Of a stretch of DNA of 37,235 bases, positions 8,668-18,290 are shown in pieces. A model generated the notes under the pieces. The model did not search any database. It saw nothing but the letters and a program-made list of their open reading frames with translations, and was not told where the DNA came from. The DNA is taken from positions 1-37,235 of the forward strand of contig NZ_JAEACP010000032.1 in NCBI RefSeq assembly GCF_015999335.1, written 5' to 3'. Every line of letters begins with the position of its first letter. Position 1 is the first letter of the stretch. Source of the DNA: Tabrizicola soli (GTDB lineage Bacteria; Pseudomonadota; Alphaproteobacteria; Rhodobacterales; Rhodobacteraceae). The translations under genes and the position numbers were made by a program.

Positions 8668-8688
8668 GTGTCACGTCTGCCGACCGGA

Positions 8689-9693
8689 TTACTGGCCCGC
8701 CTTGGTCGCCTCTGCGATCCAGGAGTCGAATTGTTCCTGATGCGCGGCGATCCATGCTTCGGCATTCTCGTAGATCTGCGCGCGGTCGGCTTCGCTTTCG
8801 TACTCGGTCAGAAGTTCCGCGTTCACGTCCTCGATCGGCACCGTTACCAGTTCGAAGAAGCGTGCGGCCGCGGGGTTTTCTTCCGCGAATTTCCGGTTGG
8901 CGACGATGCGGATGTTGTTCAGCTCGAAACCCGAATTGCTGCCGTCCGGCTGTTCGGTATTGGCGGTTTCGTTGCCGGGCAGTGACGAGAACGGCACGTT
9001 CAACTGAACCACGTCCTTGCCGGTCTTCAGCACCGAGCCGACCCAGAGCGGAGACCAGGTGTAATAGAAGATCGGATTGCCGGCCTTGTAGCGGGTGATC
9101 GTGTCGGCGATCAGCGCGTAATAGCTGCCCTGGTTGTGGCTGATGCTGTCGCGAAGCTTGAAGGCGTCAAGCTGATGCTCGATCACCAGTTCGCAGCCCC
9201 AGCCGGATTCGCAGCCGGTCAGGTCGGCCTTGCCATCGCCGTCGGTATCGAAGATCGCCCTTACCGCCGGGTCAGTGAACTGGCCAAGATTGGTGATGCC
9301 GTATTTCTCGGAGGTCGCCTTGTCGATGAAGTAGCCCTGGGTCACGTTCGGCGTCAAAGTGCCGATGCGGATCAGCTTTTCATCGCCGCCGGCCTGTTCG
9401 TAGATTGGAATGAGCAGCCGGTCCCAGTGGATCGCGGTATAGTCGGCATCACCCTCGGCGATGGCCAGGTGCATGGGGGGATACTGGGCTTCAAGCGAGT
9501 CCTTCACTTCGTAGCCCAGACGCTCCAGCCCGATCTGGACGATGGCGTGCTGGAAGATGTGCCCGGTCTGGCCGGTGGCGATGGGCTGGATGGATTTGCC
9601 TTCGCCGGGCAGGCCTTCGGCGAAAGCTGGTAGCGAGAGCATGATGCTGCCGGTGGTCGCGATGACCGCCAGGCTGCTTTTGAGAAAGGACAT
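8689..9693 (-). CDS. proX: betaine-type ABC transporter periplasmic binding protein (ProX family)
   Basis: 334 residues. The Sec signal peptide is residues 1-25 (MSFLKSSLAVIATTG... PAFA, cleavage before EG). The mature protein has the ProX features ATGQTGHIFQHAIVQIGLER, GCESGWGCE (probable disulfide pair) and FYYTWSPLWVGSVL, whose Trp residues line the quaternary-ammonium cage in ProX-type proteins. AGGGAG is spaced 8 nt before ATG 9693. It delivers substrate to ProW/ProV. The exact ligand cannot be fixed by eye. Confidence 0.94.
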   Translation of the reverse strand: MSFLKSSLAVIATTGSIMLSLPAFAEGLPGEGKSIQPIATGQTGHIFQHAIVQIGLERLGYEVKDSLEAQYPPMHLAIAEGDADYTAIHWDRLLIPIYEQAGGDEKLIRIGTLTPNVTQGYFIDKATSEKYGITNLGQFTDPAVRAIFDTDGDGKADLTGCESGWGCELVIEHQLDAFKLRDSISHNQGSYYALIADTITRYKAGNPIFYYTWSPLWVGSVLKTGKDVVQLNVPFSSLPGNETANTEQPDGSNSGFELNNIRIVANRKFAEENPAAARFFELVTVPIEDVNAELLTEYESEADRAQIYENAEAWIAAHQEQFDSWIAEATKAGQ

Positions 9694-9801
9694 CGTGTTT
9701 ACTCCCTGATGGTTGGCTTGTCTTTCTTGTTGGCCCCGCCTGGATGCGACCCGGCGAGTACTTTCGTTCGATTGCCCCCTGCTGGGGCGTTGCGGACGGG
9801 C

Positions 9802-11349
9802 CTATTCGATCCCGTCGGGCAATTCAGATTTGCGCCTGCGCATGAAGTCCCGCAGCGCCTCGTCTTTCGCTTCGTCCAGCGGCGGCGGGGCGTATTCGGC
9901 CAGGGACCTTGCCGCAAGCTCGGTCGCCAGAACGGCGGAATCCTTGGCGCCTTCCTCGTGCCATTGCTCGTAGGTGTTCACGTCCGAGGTGCGCGGCACG
10001 AAGAAGGCGGTCTGGTAGCGGTCTATCGTGTGCTGGCAGCCAAGGAAGTGGCCGCCCGGCCCCACCTCGGCGATGGCATCCGCCGCGAAATCCGCCGGCG
10101 TCAGCGAAATCCCCTGCGTCAGGCGTTGCAGGATAGACAGCTGCTCGACATCCAGCATGAACTTGGCGAACGATGCGGAGAGCCCGCTTTCCATCCAACC
10201 TGCCGAATGCAGGAAGAAGTTGCCCCCCGCAAGGATGGCGGGAAGCATGGTCTGGAGGGATTCGAACCCGGCCTGCACGTCCAGCGCCTTGGCGCCGTGC
10301 CGCATCCCGCCCGTCCGCATCGGCAGCTTGTAGCGTCGCGCCATCTGCCCGGTCAGGAAGGTCAGCACCTGCGTTTCCGAGGTGCCATACATCGGCGCCC
10401 CGCTTTTCATCGAAACGGTCGAGAGCGTTGCGCCGTAGATCACCGGCGCCCCGGCGCGGACAAGCTGGGCATAGGCGACCCCGGCCAGCGCCTCGGCATT
10501 CAGTTGCGAAAACGCCCCGGCAGTGGTGATCGGGGTGTTTGCCCCCTGCATGATGAACGGGCTGATGATGCAGGCCTGTTTCGAGGCCGCATAGACCCGG
10601 ATCACCGACAGCATCGTCTCGTCCCAGACGAGGGGCGAGTTGCAGTTGGTCAGCGAGGTCATGACCGTGTTGTCCTGCACGAAATCCGCGCCGAACAGGA
10701 TGCGACACATCTCCAGGCAATCTTCTGCGCGCGAGGCGTGGGTCACGCCGCCCATGAACGGCTTGTCGGATAGGCGGATATGGCCGTAAAGCATGTCGAG
10801 ATGGCGCTTGGCCACCGGAACGTCCGTCGGCTCGCAGACCGTCCCGCCCGAGATGTTCAGCGAGGGCACCATGTAGGCGAGGCGGACGAAGTTCTCGAAG
10901 TCCTCCAGCCGGGCATACCGTCTTTGCCCCTCCAGGTCGCGGACATAGGGCGAGCCGTAGATCGGCGCAAAGCCCATCGACCGGCCGCCGATCCTGACCG
11001 AGCGTTCCGGGTTGCGGGCGTTGTGGACATAGTCTGACGGGGCCCGCGCGACGAGTTCCAGCAAGAGGTTGCGGTCGATCTTCACGTTCGACGTGGCCAG
11101 ATCCACCTCGGCACCCGCCTGCCGCCAGGTGTCTAGCGCCACGGGGTCACGGAACTCGATGCCTTGCTCTTCCAGCAACCGCATCGAGGCTTCGTGGATC
11201 AACTCGACCCCGTCATTCGAGATCAGGTCGTAGACCGGAATCTGCCGTTCGGGGATTCGGCTGCTGATCTGGGGCGATGTTGCAACCCAGTCTTGCGCGC
11301 CACGACGGCCGCGTCGGGTTTCACGTCGAGAGACAGCTGTGCCGGTCAT
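9802..11349 (-). CDS. MttB-superfamily (trimethylamine/glycine-betaine methyltransferase-like) protein, no pyrrolysine
   Basis: 515 residues from ATG 11349, the usual length for COG5598 MttB-family proteins; an ORF extension to 11532 is in poor context and would add an unrelated 61-residue head. Family text includes EASMRLLEEQGIEFRDP, RNPERSVRIGGRSMGFAP, FMGGVTHASRAEDCLEMC and MYGTSETQVLTFLTGQMARR. The archaeal trimethylamine enzyme carries an in-frame amber codon read as pyrrolysine; here the frame is open throughout. Non-pyrrolysine relatives include the glycine betaine:corrinoid methyltransferase MtgB. It is first in the amine operon. No corrinoid protein or methylcorrinoid:tetrahydrofolate enzyme lies in the window. 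Confidence 0.88.
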   Translation of the reverse strand: MTGTAVSRRETRRGRRGAQDWVATSPQISSRIPERQIPVYDLISNDGVELIHEASMRLLEEQGIEFRDPVALDTWRQAGAEVDLATSNVKIDRNLLLELVARAPSDYVHNARNPERSVRIGGRSMGFAPIYGSPYVRDLEGQRRYARLEDFENFVRLAYMVPSLNISGGTVCEPTDVPVAKRHLDMLYGHIRLSDKPFMGGVTHASRAEDCLEMCRILFGADFVQDNTVMTSLTNCNSPLVWDETMLSVIRVYAASKQACIISPFIMQGANTPITTAGAFSQLNAEALAGVAYAQLVRAGAPVIYGATLSTVSMKSGAPMYGTSETQVLTFLTGQMARRYKLPMRTGGMRHGAKALDVQAGFESLQTMLPAILAGGNFFLHSAGWMESGLSASFAKFMLDVEQLSILQRLTQGISLTPADFAADAIAEVGPGGHFLGCQHTIDRYQTAFFVPRTSDVNTYEQWHEEGAKDSAVLATELAARSLAEYAPPPLDEAKDEALRDFMRRRKSELPDGIE

Positions 11350-11646
11350 TGTCGCTAGTAGCTCCCGTATGGCCGCATTTGGACTTACGAGAGAATTGCT
11401 AGAGGTCTCCCGACAAGCGGACAACTTGGGAAAAAGTGACCCGGGGCGTAAGCTGCACTTATCAATTCCGGGGCGAATGGCAGCTTCATCCGATGCCCGG
11501 CGGGCGTGCATGGTGTTGGAACACCATGCCATCTGCCCTTGATGGCTTGAGCCTGTCGATGGAGACGCGGTCCCGCGGCGCGGGCTCCCAAGACCCTGGG
11601 CTGGTCAGCGCTGCTGAACAGTCCGGTCCGATTCCGTCCCACGCGT
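11350..11646. promoter_or_regulatory. upstream region of the amine operon
   Basis: About 300 nt between the methyltransferase start and the SDR remnant contain no supported gene. They hold a perfect palindrome at 11508-11529 and presumably the operon promoter on the minus strand. I could not assign -35/-10 boxes with confidence. Confidence 0.4.
11508..11529. promoter_or_regulatory. perfect palindrome, candidate operator
   Basis: The arms GCATGGTGTT and AACACCATGC are exact reverse complements separated only by GG. The site lies about 160 nt upstream of the methyltransferase start. A 10+10 symmetric site suits a dimeric HTH protein. The tight 2-nt spacer would make a poor transcript hairpin. 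Confidence 0.5.
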
Positions 11647-11729
11647 TCAGACCATGCCGCCATTCGCGCGCAACACCTGGCCGTTGATCCAGCCGCCGTC
11701 AGGACCGACCAGGAACGAGACCGCCGCCG
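11647..11729 (-). pseudogene. C-terminal remnant of an SDR oxidoreductase
   Basis: The minus strand reads PAAVSFLVGPDGGWINGQVL then RANGGMV and stop. This is the standard C-terminal tail of classical SDR enzymes (FL.G.DGGWINGQVLRANGG). The gene is cut at 11730 by the inverted repeat of the following IS903-group element, so about 220 residues are missing. It is unrelated in sequence to the intact SDR at 1376. Confidence 0.75.
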
Positions 11730-12723
11730 GGCTCCGTTGCACAAATCGCTTGAGGGATTCATCTCGTGAATCCAGCGTGGTAGCTGGTCTGCATGAGCCG
11801 ACCAACACCCCCGACCTACAAGACCAGAAACTGGTCCGCCTATAACGAAGCGCTGAAGCGCCGTGGCTCGCTGACCATCTGGTTCGATCCTTCGATGACT
11901 TGGGTAGCCGCACCCACTGGCAAGCGCGGGCGACAGCGCGACTACAGCGACGCCGCCATCCAGACCTGCCTGACGATGAAGGTGCTGTTCGGCATGGCGC
12001 TACGGCAAACGACAGGGTTTGTTGAGAGCCTGCTACGTCTGATCGGCCTGGACTGGGTTGTGCCCAACTTCAGCACGCTGTCGCGCCGCCAGAAGACCCT
12101 GCAGGTCAACATCCCCTATCGCGGTTCGGACGGCCCGTTGCGCCTGCTGGTCGACAGCACCGGGATCAAGGTCGAAGGCGAAGGCGAGTGCAACGCCCGC
12201 AAGCACGGAGGCACCAAGCGCAGGATCTGGCGCAAGATCCACATCGGGATCGACGAGAAGACACTGGAGATCCGAGCCGCCGAGTTCGCCACCAGCGACG
12301 TGGGGGACGCGCCCATGTTGCCTGCGTTGCTGGACCAGATCCCGCCCGAACAGGAAATCGCCGGCATCACAGCCGATGGTGCTTTCGACACCCGCAAGTG
12401 CCACGACGCCATCGCCGCCCGAGGTGCCGCCGCAATCATCCCGCCCCGCAAGAACGCCAAACCCTGGAACCTGACAGTGCAGGGGCTGTCGCGCGCAACG
12501 AAATCTTGCGGACATCGAAGCGTGTGGGCGAACCATCTGGCGACGACGGAGCGGTTACCACCGCCGAAGCCGCGCTGAAACCAAGATGCACTGCGTCAAA
12601 CTCCTCGGACAGCGCCTGTCGGCGCGGGACTTCGACCGCCAGGTTGCAGAGTTCCAAGTCCATATCGCCGTCCTCAACGGGTTCACCGCCCTCGGCACAC
12701 CCATCACAGAGGTTGCAGGATAG
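11730..12723 (+). pseudogene. IS5-family (IS903-group) transposase, frameshifted, right end lost
   Basis: The left terminal repeat begins at 11730 (GGCTCCGTTGCACAAATCG), and the transposase starts at ATG 11793 (MSRPTPPTYKTRNWSAYNEA). DDE features include LLVDSTGIKVEGEGEC, IADGAFDTRKCHDAI-like text (ITADGAFDTRKCHDAIAARG) and IIPPRKNAKPW. Two one-base losses split the C-terminus: near 12469 (after KPW) and near 12528 (after RTSKRVG). The last frame reads RTIWRRRSGYHRRSRAETKM and ends ITEVAG at the 12721 TAG. The matching right repeat is absent: the sequence passes straight into a TonB-receptor fragment. The element should be inactive. Confidence 0.85.
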
Positions 12724-13080
12724 GTCTGTCCGGGGAAAGGGGACGTCCGAACCTCACCGCGGCTGGTGGCGTCGCGGAACTCCAGCCCCGCCAGCGAGCT
12801 GCTGGCGACGGTGCCGAAGGTGGTGTCGTATTGCAGGACGACGTTGCCGATCAGCTCTTCGGCGCTGCTGTCGGTGCCGAAATAGTCGCGGTCCACCACG
12901 GTGCCGGTGCGGCTGGCCGTGTCGGTGATGTAGAGATAGCCGAAATCGTTGGTCAGGTCGCTGTAGCGCAGGTTGCTGCGCAGGCTCAGGCCATTGCCGA
13001 AATCGTGGATGGCCAGGATGGTGGCGCTGTCCCTGGCGACATCGTGGTAGTTGAAGGTCGGCTCGCCGAAGAACTGGCCA
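12724..13080 (-). pseudogene. TonB-dependent siderophore receptor, internal fragment
   Basis: The minus strand reads KADPGQFFGEPTFNYHDV, then LRSNLRYSDLTNDFGYLYIT, SSAEELIGNVVLQYDTTFG and SSSLAGLEFRDATSRGEVRT. These match the beta-strand and loop text of FhuA/FoxA-type outer-membrane receptors (FLGEP.F...D; ...G.Eyr......). Roughly 120 codons survive. There is no plug domain, TonB box or C-terminal strand. It is cut by the IS at one side and joined head-on to a permease fragment at the other. It is a remnant of the iron uptake locus. Confidence 0.72.
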
Positions 13081-13316
13081 GGGTCGGCTTTGTCGGCCTG
13101 GTTGTCCCCCATGCCTGCCGCCTGGTCTTCGGGGTGGATTACCGTCTGATCCTGCCGTTCGCCGCCATCAACGGAGCCTCGCTGCTGATCCTGGCCGATG
13201 TCGCCGGCCGCATGGTCGCGCGCCCGGCCGAGGTGGACGCCGGGATCGTCACCGCCTTCATCGGCGCACCGATCTTCATCTGGATCGTGCGGCAGCGAAA
13301 GGTGACCGCGCTGTGA
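13080..13316 (+). pseudogene. FecCD-family siderophore permease, C-terminal fragment
   Basis: From about 13083 the plus strand reads VGFVGLVVPHACRLVFGVDY then RLILPFAAINGASLLILADV and ends IGAPIFIWIVRQRKVTAL. This is the conserved C-terminal quarter of FecC/BtuC-type permeases (GFVGLVVPH.aR...G.dhr.llP; GaP.FlwLl). About 250 N-terminal codons are missing. Its TGA overlaps the GTG of the next permease (GTGA), preserving the original coupled operon order. Confidence 0.82.
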
Positions 13317-14344
13317 GCCTGACGGCAGGAACCATCGCCTTGCAGCGCCGGACCCGGCTGCGGCGGCGCGGCGGCGTCCTGGCGCTGCTGGCGCTGATGC
13401 TGTTCGGCGGTTTCGCCGTCACGTTGATGGTCGGCCAGTCCACCCATTCCCCGGCGACCGTCTGGCAGGTTCTGCGCGGGGACGAGGTCGCGGGCGCCAG
13501 TTTCACCATCGGCAGCCTGCGCCTGCCGCGTGCGCTGCAGGCCATCCTTGCCGGGGCCGCGTTCGGCCTGGGCGGCACGGCGTTCCAGACGCTGTTGCGC
13601 AATCCGCTGGCCAGCCCGGACATCATCGGCATCACCGCGGGGGCCAGCGCCTCGGCGGTGTTCTGCATCGTGGTCCTGTCGATGACGGGGCCCGTCGTCT
13701 CGGTCTATGCGGTGGTGGCGGGGCTTGGCGTGGCGCTGCTGATCTTCCTCCTGGCCTGGCGCGGCGAGGTCGCCGGCGCCCGGCTGATCCTTGTGGGGAT
13801 CGGTCTTTCCGCCATGCTGCAAAGCGTGACGGCCTATACCCTGTCGCGGGCGCCCTCCTGGTCGCTGCAGGAGGCCCTGCGCTGGTTGTCGGGCAGCGTC
13901 AACGGCGCGCGGCTGGAACAGTCGCTGCCCCTCGTCCTGACGCTGATGCTCTGCGGGGGCGTACTCCTCTGGCGGGCGCGCGATCTGGACATGATGCGGA
14001 TGGGCGACGAGGCCGCTTCGGCCCTGGGCGTGCGGTTGCGGCGGTTGCGGATCAGCGTGATCCTGGCCGGGGTGGGGCTGGTCGCGGTCGCCACGGCAAA
14101 TGCGGGGCCAGTATCCTTCGTCGCCTTTCTGTCCGGCCCGATCGCAGCCCGGCTGACGGGACGAGACGGCCCGGTCCTGGTGCCCGCAGCCGGCATCGGC
14201 GCGCTCATGGTGCTGGTCTGCGATTTTGCCGGGCAGTTCCTTTTGCCCGCACGCTATCCGGTGGGCATCGTCACCGGCATCCTCGGGGCGCCTTACCTTG
14301 TCTATCTGATCCTGCGGGAGAACCGGAAAGGAACCGGACTATGA
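13313..14344 (+). CDS. FecCD-family iron-siderophore ABC permease
   Basis: 343 residues, full length for the family. It has about ten hydrophobic helices (LALLALMLFGGFAVTLMV at 22-39 is the first) and the family motifs LRLPRALQAILAGAAFGLGG, FQTLLRNPLASPDIIGITAG, GPVSFVAFLSGPIAARLTG and YPVGIVTGILGAPYLVYLIL. GTG start overlaps the preceding stop. It should pair with a second permease and an ATPase, but both partners here are broken, so this intact gene probably no longer makes a working importer. Confidence 0.92.
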   Translation: MSLTAGTIALQRRTRLRRRGGVLALLALMLFGGFAVTLMVGQSTHSPATVWQVLRGDEVAGASFTIGSLRLPRALQAILAGAAFGLGGTAFQTLLRNPLASPDIIGITAGASASAVFCIVVLSMTGPVVSVYAVVAGLGVALLIFLLAWRGEVAGARLILVGIGLSAMLQSVTAYTLSRAPSWSLQEALRWLSGSVNGARLEQSLPLVLTLMLCGGVLLWRARDLDMMRMGDEAASALGVRLRRLRISVILAGVGLVAVATANAGPVSFVAFLSGPIAARLTGRDGPVLVPAAGIGALMVLVCDFAGQFLLPARYPVGIVTGILGAPYLVYLILRENRKGTGL

Positions 14345-15150
14345 GCCAGCCCCTGCTGCAAGCGCATGGCCTCTCGGTCGGCTACGGCTCCCTGCCGGCG
14401 TTGCAGGATGTAACCCTGGATATCGCCGCGGGGCGGATCACGGCGATCGTCGGCGCCAATGCCTGCGGCAAATCCACGCTGCTGCGCTGCCTGGCGCGGC
14501 TCTTGCCGCCATAGGCCGGCCAGGTCATGCTGGAGGGCACCCCTGTGCAGCGGCTGTCCCCGAAGGCCTTCGCCCGGCGCCTGGGCTTCCTGCCGCAAAG
14601 CCCGATCGCGCCCGAGGGCATCACCGTGCTCGATCTCGTCAGCCGCGGCCGTCATCCGCACCACGGCCTCTTCGCGCGGTGGAGTGCGGCGGACGATGCC
14701 GCCGTTGCCCATGCGCTGGACGTCACCGGCACGGCGGCGTTGGCCGAACGCGACGTCGGTGCGCTGTCGGGGGGGCAACGCCAGCGGGTCTGGATCGCCA
14801 TGGCCCTGGCGCAGGAGACGGAGATCCTACTGCTCGACGAGCTCACCGCCTTCCTGGACGTCAGCCACCAGATCGAGGTGCTGGAGCTCCTGGTCGGGCT
14901 GAACCGCCAGCGCGGCACCACGGTGGTCATGGTGCTGCATGAACTGAACCTGGCCGCCCGCCATGCCGATGTCGTGGTGGGCATGAGGGCCGGGCGCATC
15001 CATGCCGCCGGCACCCCGGCCGAGATCCTGACTGAAGCGCATATCCGCGAGATCTTCCGGATCGACAGCATCATCATTCCCGACCCCGTCAGCGGCCGTC
15101 CGATGATGGTCCCGCGCGGATCGTCGGCCCGACAGGGAGTTGCCGCATGA
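14341..15150 (+). pseudogene. siderophore ABC transporter ATPase with in-frame amber stop
   Basis: ATG 14341 overlaps the permease stop (ATGA). The 269-codon frame has Walker A VGANACGKSTLL, Q-loop LPQSPIAPEG, signature LSGGQRQRVWIAMAL, Walker B EILLLDELTAFLDVSHQIEV (Glu-Leu replaces the usual Glu-Pro) and H-loop VVMVLHELN, as in FepC/FhuC. Codon 58 (14512-14514) is TAG where relatives have an ordinary residue between LLPP and AGQV; the frame is otherwise open to 15150. Reinitiation at ATG 14527 would lack Walker A. I treat it as a nonsense pseudogene. Confidence 0.88.
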
Positions 15151-16149
15151 CGCTGCCCGGTATCGAGGCGCTGCTGCCGATCCCGTCCGGGACCGTGATG
15201 CCGGCCATACAATCCCGGGCGCAGGAAATCGGCTTCGCCGTCGAGGTGCAGCCGGACAGGCTGCACGTGGCCCTTCCGGCGGCGACCTTCTTGTCCAGAC
15301 CGATCACGAGAGGACCCGGCTGCGGGTCACGACGCAGGACATGGCGCATCTGCAGATGCTGCGCGACTATCTCACCGAGGAATTTTCCGCCGCCGGCATC
15401 GTCCCCCAATGGCAAGGCCGCAGGGCCGGCCCGGCAATCACGCCCTCGCGCAGGTGGTGGAGGCGCAGCGGATCTCGCCTTCCTATACCCGCGTGACCGT
15501 GGCCGGTCCCGAACTGGCGCGCTTCGCATCCGGCGGGCTGCATTTCCGGCTGCTCTTCGGCCCGTCCGGGGCCGGCTGGCCGGGTGTCGATACCAACGGC
15601 GTCACGGAATGGCCGCAAGGCGCGGCGGCCTGGCACAAGCCGGTCTACACCACCAGAAAGCTGTGGAACCCCGACGGCATTCCCCACCTTTCCTTCGACG
15701 TATTCATGCATGAGGGTGGCCATGTTGCCGGCTGGTGCTCCAGCGTCGGGCCGGGAACGGAGGTGGTGCTGGCCGGCCCGGGCGGAGGCAAAACCCCGCA
15801 ACACGGCGGCTGGCACGGCTTTGTCGGCGACGAAACCGCCGTCCCGGTGATCTCGCGTCTGTTGGCCGAGATGCCGCTCGACGCGGGGGGAACGGCGGTC
15901 CTGGTCGTACCCTGCGCCGCCGATGTGCAGCCGCTGGACCATCCTCGCGGTGTTTCCGTGCACTGGATTACCAGAGACAAGGGCGGGACTCCGCTCGCCG
16001 GCCTGGACATGCTGGATATACCGGACGGTCCGCGCTCGGTCTTTTTCGCGGCCGAGGCCGCCGAAGCCCAAAGTGCCCGGAAGATACTGGCAGGCCGGGG
16101 GCTGAACAAATCCGAAATCAGTTCGGCTGCCTACTGGACCAGGACCTGA
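15147..16149 (+). pseudogene. siderophore-interacting protein (FAD/NAD(P)H ferric reductase), two frameshifts
   Basis: ATG 15147 overlaps the ATPase stop (ATGA). Frame 0 gives MTLPGIEALLPIPSGTVMPA to about 15290. Frame 2 continues LVQTDHERTRLRVTTQDMAH and YLTEEFSAAGIVPQWQGRRA to about 15420. Frame 1 finishes GNHALAQVVEAQRISPSYTR, VTVAGPELARFASGGLHFRL and onward to WTRT at 16147. This is a complete SIP-family protein (ViuB-like flavoreductase releasing iron from siderophores), with a one-base loss at each junction. The cognate operon is equally decayed. Confidence 0.85.
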
Positions 16150-16459
16150 GTTCGCGTCCGGCCGTCATTCCATCTCTCTCGCCGGCCTTGGTCTTCCTCG
16201 GCCCCGATCGGCGTCGCTGTCGTCATGCTTGACGTTCTGGACTGTGGTGATCCTGACCGCGTCGCGCGTCGCAAGATTCTTTACGGAAGCTAAGGGTTCC
16301 GGCCGCTGGCTTCGAACCCGCTCAGGATGTTCTTGCCCGTCAGCGTCGTTCGGAAACTGATCGCCGAGGAACGGGCGGTCGCCACGACGGGCCCCTCCAC
16401 GACAGCCTGACGCGATGACCGTCTCCTCCATGGGGAGGCGGACCCTACGGTCGATCCAC
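16150..16459. other. intergenic stretch, no feature recognised
   Basis: 310 nt between the broken siderophore reductase and the dipeptidase stop. Short open frames exist on both strands but none has a recognisable domain or a good ribosome site. I see no strong hairpin or repeat. Confidence 0.5.
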
Positions 16460-17508
16460 CTAAAGCGTTCGATGCAGCAGCGCCAGCCAATTGGCGTGGG
16501 ACAGCTTTTCCAGCAGCGGCCGGTCATAGCCATGATCGGAGAGCGCCTGAAGCAGCTTCGGCAGGCCCGTCACGTCGTCGATCACGTCGGGAGTCGTGCA
16601 GCCGTCATAGTCGGAGCCGAAGCCGAGATGGTCTTCCCCAAGCCGTTCCAGGAGATGGTCCATCTGGCGCAGGATCGGATCCCAGCCGGTTTCGGGCACC
16701 TGCCGCCCGTCGGGCCGCAGGAACGAGACCGAGAAGTTCAAGCCCACCATGCCGCCGCTGTCGCGGATCATCGCCAGCTGCCGGTCGGTCAGGTTGCGCG
16801 ACGAGGGGCAGATCGCATGGGCGTTGGAATGCGTGGCGACCAGCGGGGCGTCGGAGAGGCGGGCCACGTCGTTGAACCCGGCCTCGTTCATGTGGCTGAG
16901 GTCCAGCATGATCCGCAGCCGGTTGCATTCCTTGACCAGCCGCTTTCCCGCTTCCGTCAGCCCCGGCCCGGTATCGGGTCCGGACGGAAAGGCGAAGGGC
17001 ACGCCGTGGCCGAAGATCGTCGGCCGCGACCAGACCGGCCCCAGCGACCGCAAGCCCATGGCGTGGAACAGGTGGAGCGAATCCAGGCTTTCGTCGATCG
17101 CCTCGGCGCCTTCCATGTGCATGATCGCCGCGATGGTTCCCTCGGCCAGGCAGGCCCGGACCTCGGGCGCGGTGCGGCAGACCTTCAGCGCGCCCTGCGA
17201 GGCGCGTTCCATCCACAGAAGGTGGCCCGCCGCCGTTGCGGCAGGCGTGATCGCGCTGGTGAAGGGGATCGGGTCCGGCAGCGGCAGATCATAGGGCGGG
17301 TTCTGCATCAGCGCCTGGTAATCCGGATCGTTATGCGCGGTCGGGGAGGGAAGGTAGATGGCAAAGAACCCGCCGGCAAACCCGGCGGCCTGCATCCGCG
17401 GCAGGTCGAGGTGACCCTTGCCCTCGCCGGTCAGGAAGATCTCCTCGCGCCGGGCCGGGTCCAGCAGCAGCCGGAGCAGAAGGTCGTTGTGGCCGTCGAA
17501 TACCGGGA

Positions 17509-17512
<4 letters not shown>
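16460..17512 (-). CDS. M19-family (renal-type) membrane dipeptidase homologue
   Basis: 350 residues from ATG 17512, which overlaps the ATPase stop (ATGA); a longer frame to 17665 would lie inside the ATPase gene. Zinc ligands of the M19 amidohydrolase fold are visible: HND at 8-10, Glu134 (HMEGAEAI), His207 (LDLSHMNE), His228 (ATHSNAHAI) and Asp301 (FGSDYDG). The family cleaves dipeptides, often those with a C-terminal D-residue. No signal peptide is seen, so it acts in the cytoplasm on peptides imported by the ABC system encoded in the same operon. Confidence 0.93.
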
Positions 17513-18288
<776 letters not shown>

Positions 18289-18290
18289 GG

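Noticed and set aside
9802-11349. Pyrrolysine-containing MttB
   Set aside because: The frame has no internal amber codon over its full 515 codons, so no pyrrolysine decoding is needed.
12555-13112. A single 185-residue minus-strand protein
   Set aside because: Only 12724-13080 resembles a TonB receptor; the rest is antisense of the IS transposase or of the permease fragment.
14512-14514. Amber codon in the siderophore ATPase read as pyrrolysine or by suppression
   Set aside because: ABC ATPases are not known to use pyrrolysine, no pyl genes are seen, and neighbouring genes are also broken; nonsense mutation is simpler.
16165-16533. 122-codon minus-strand frame beyond the dipeptidase
   Set aside because: No domain, no ribosome site, Arg-rich composition typical of chance GC-rich frames, and it overlaps the dipeptidase end.
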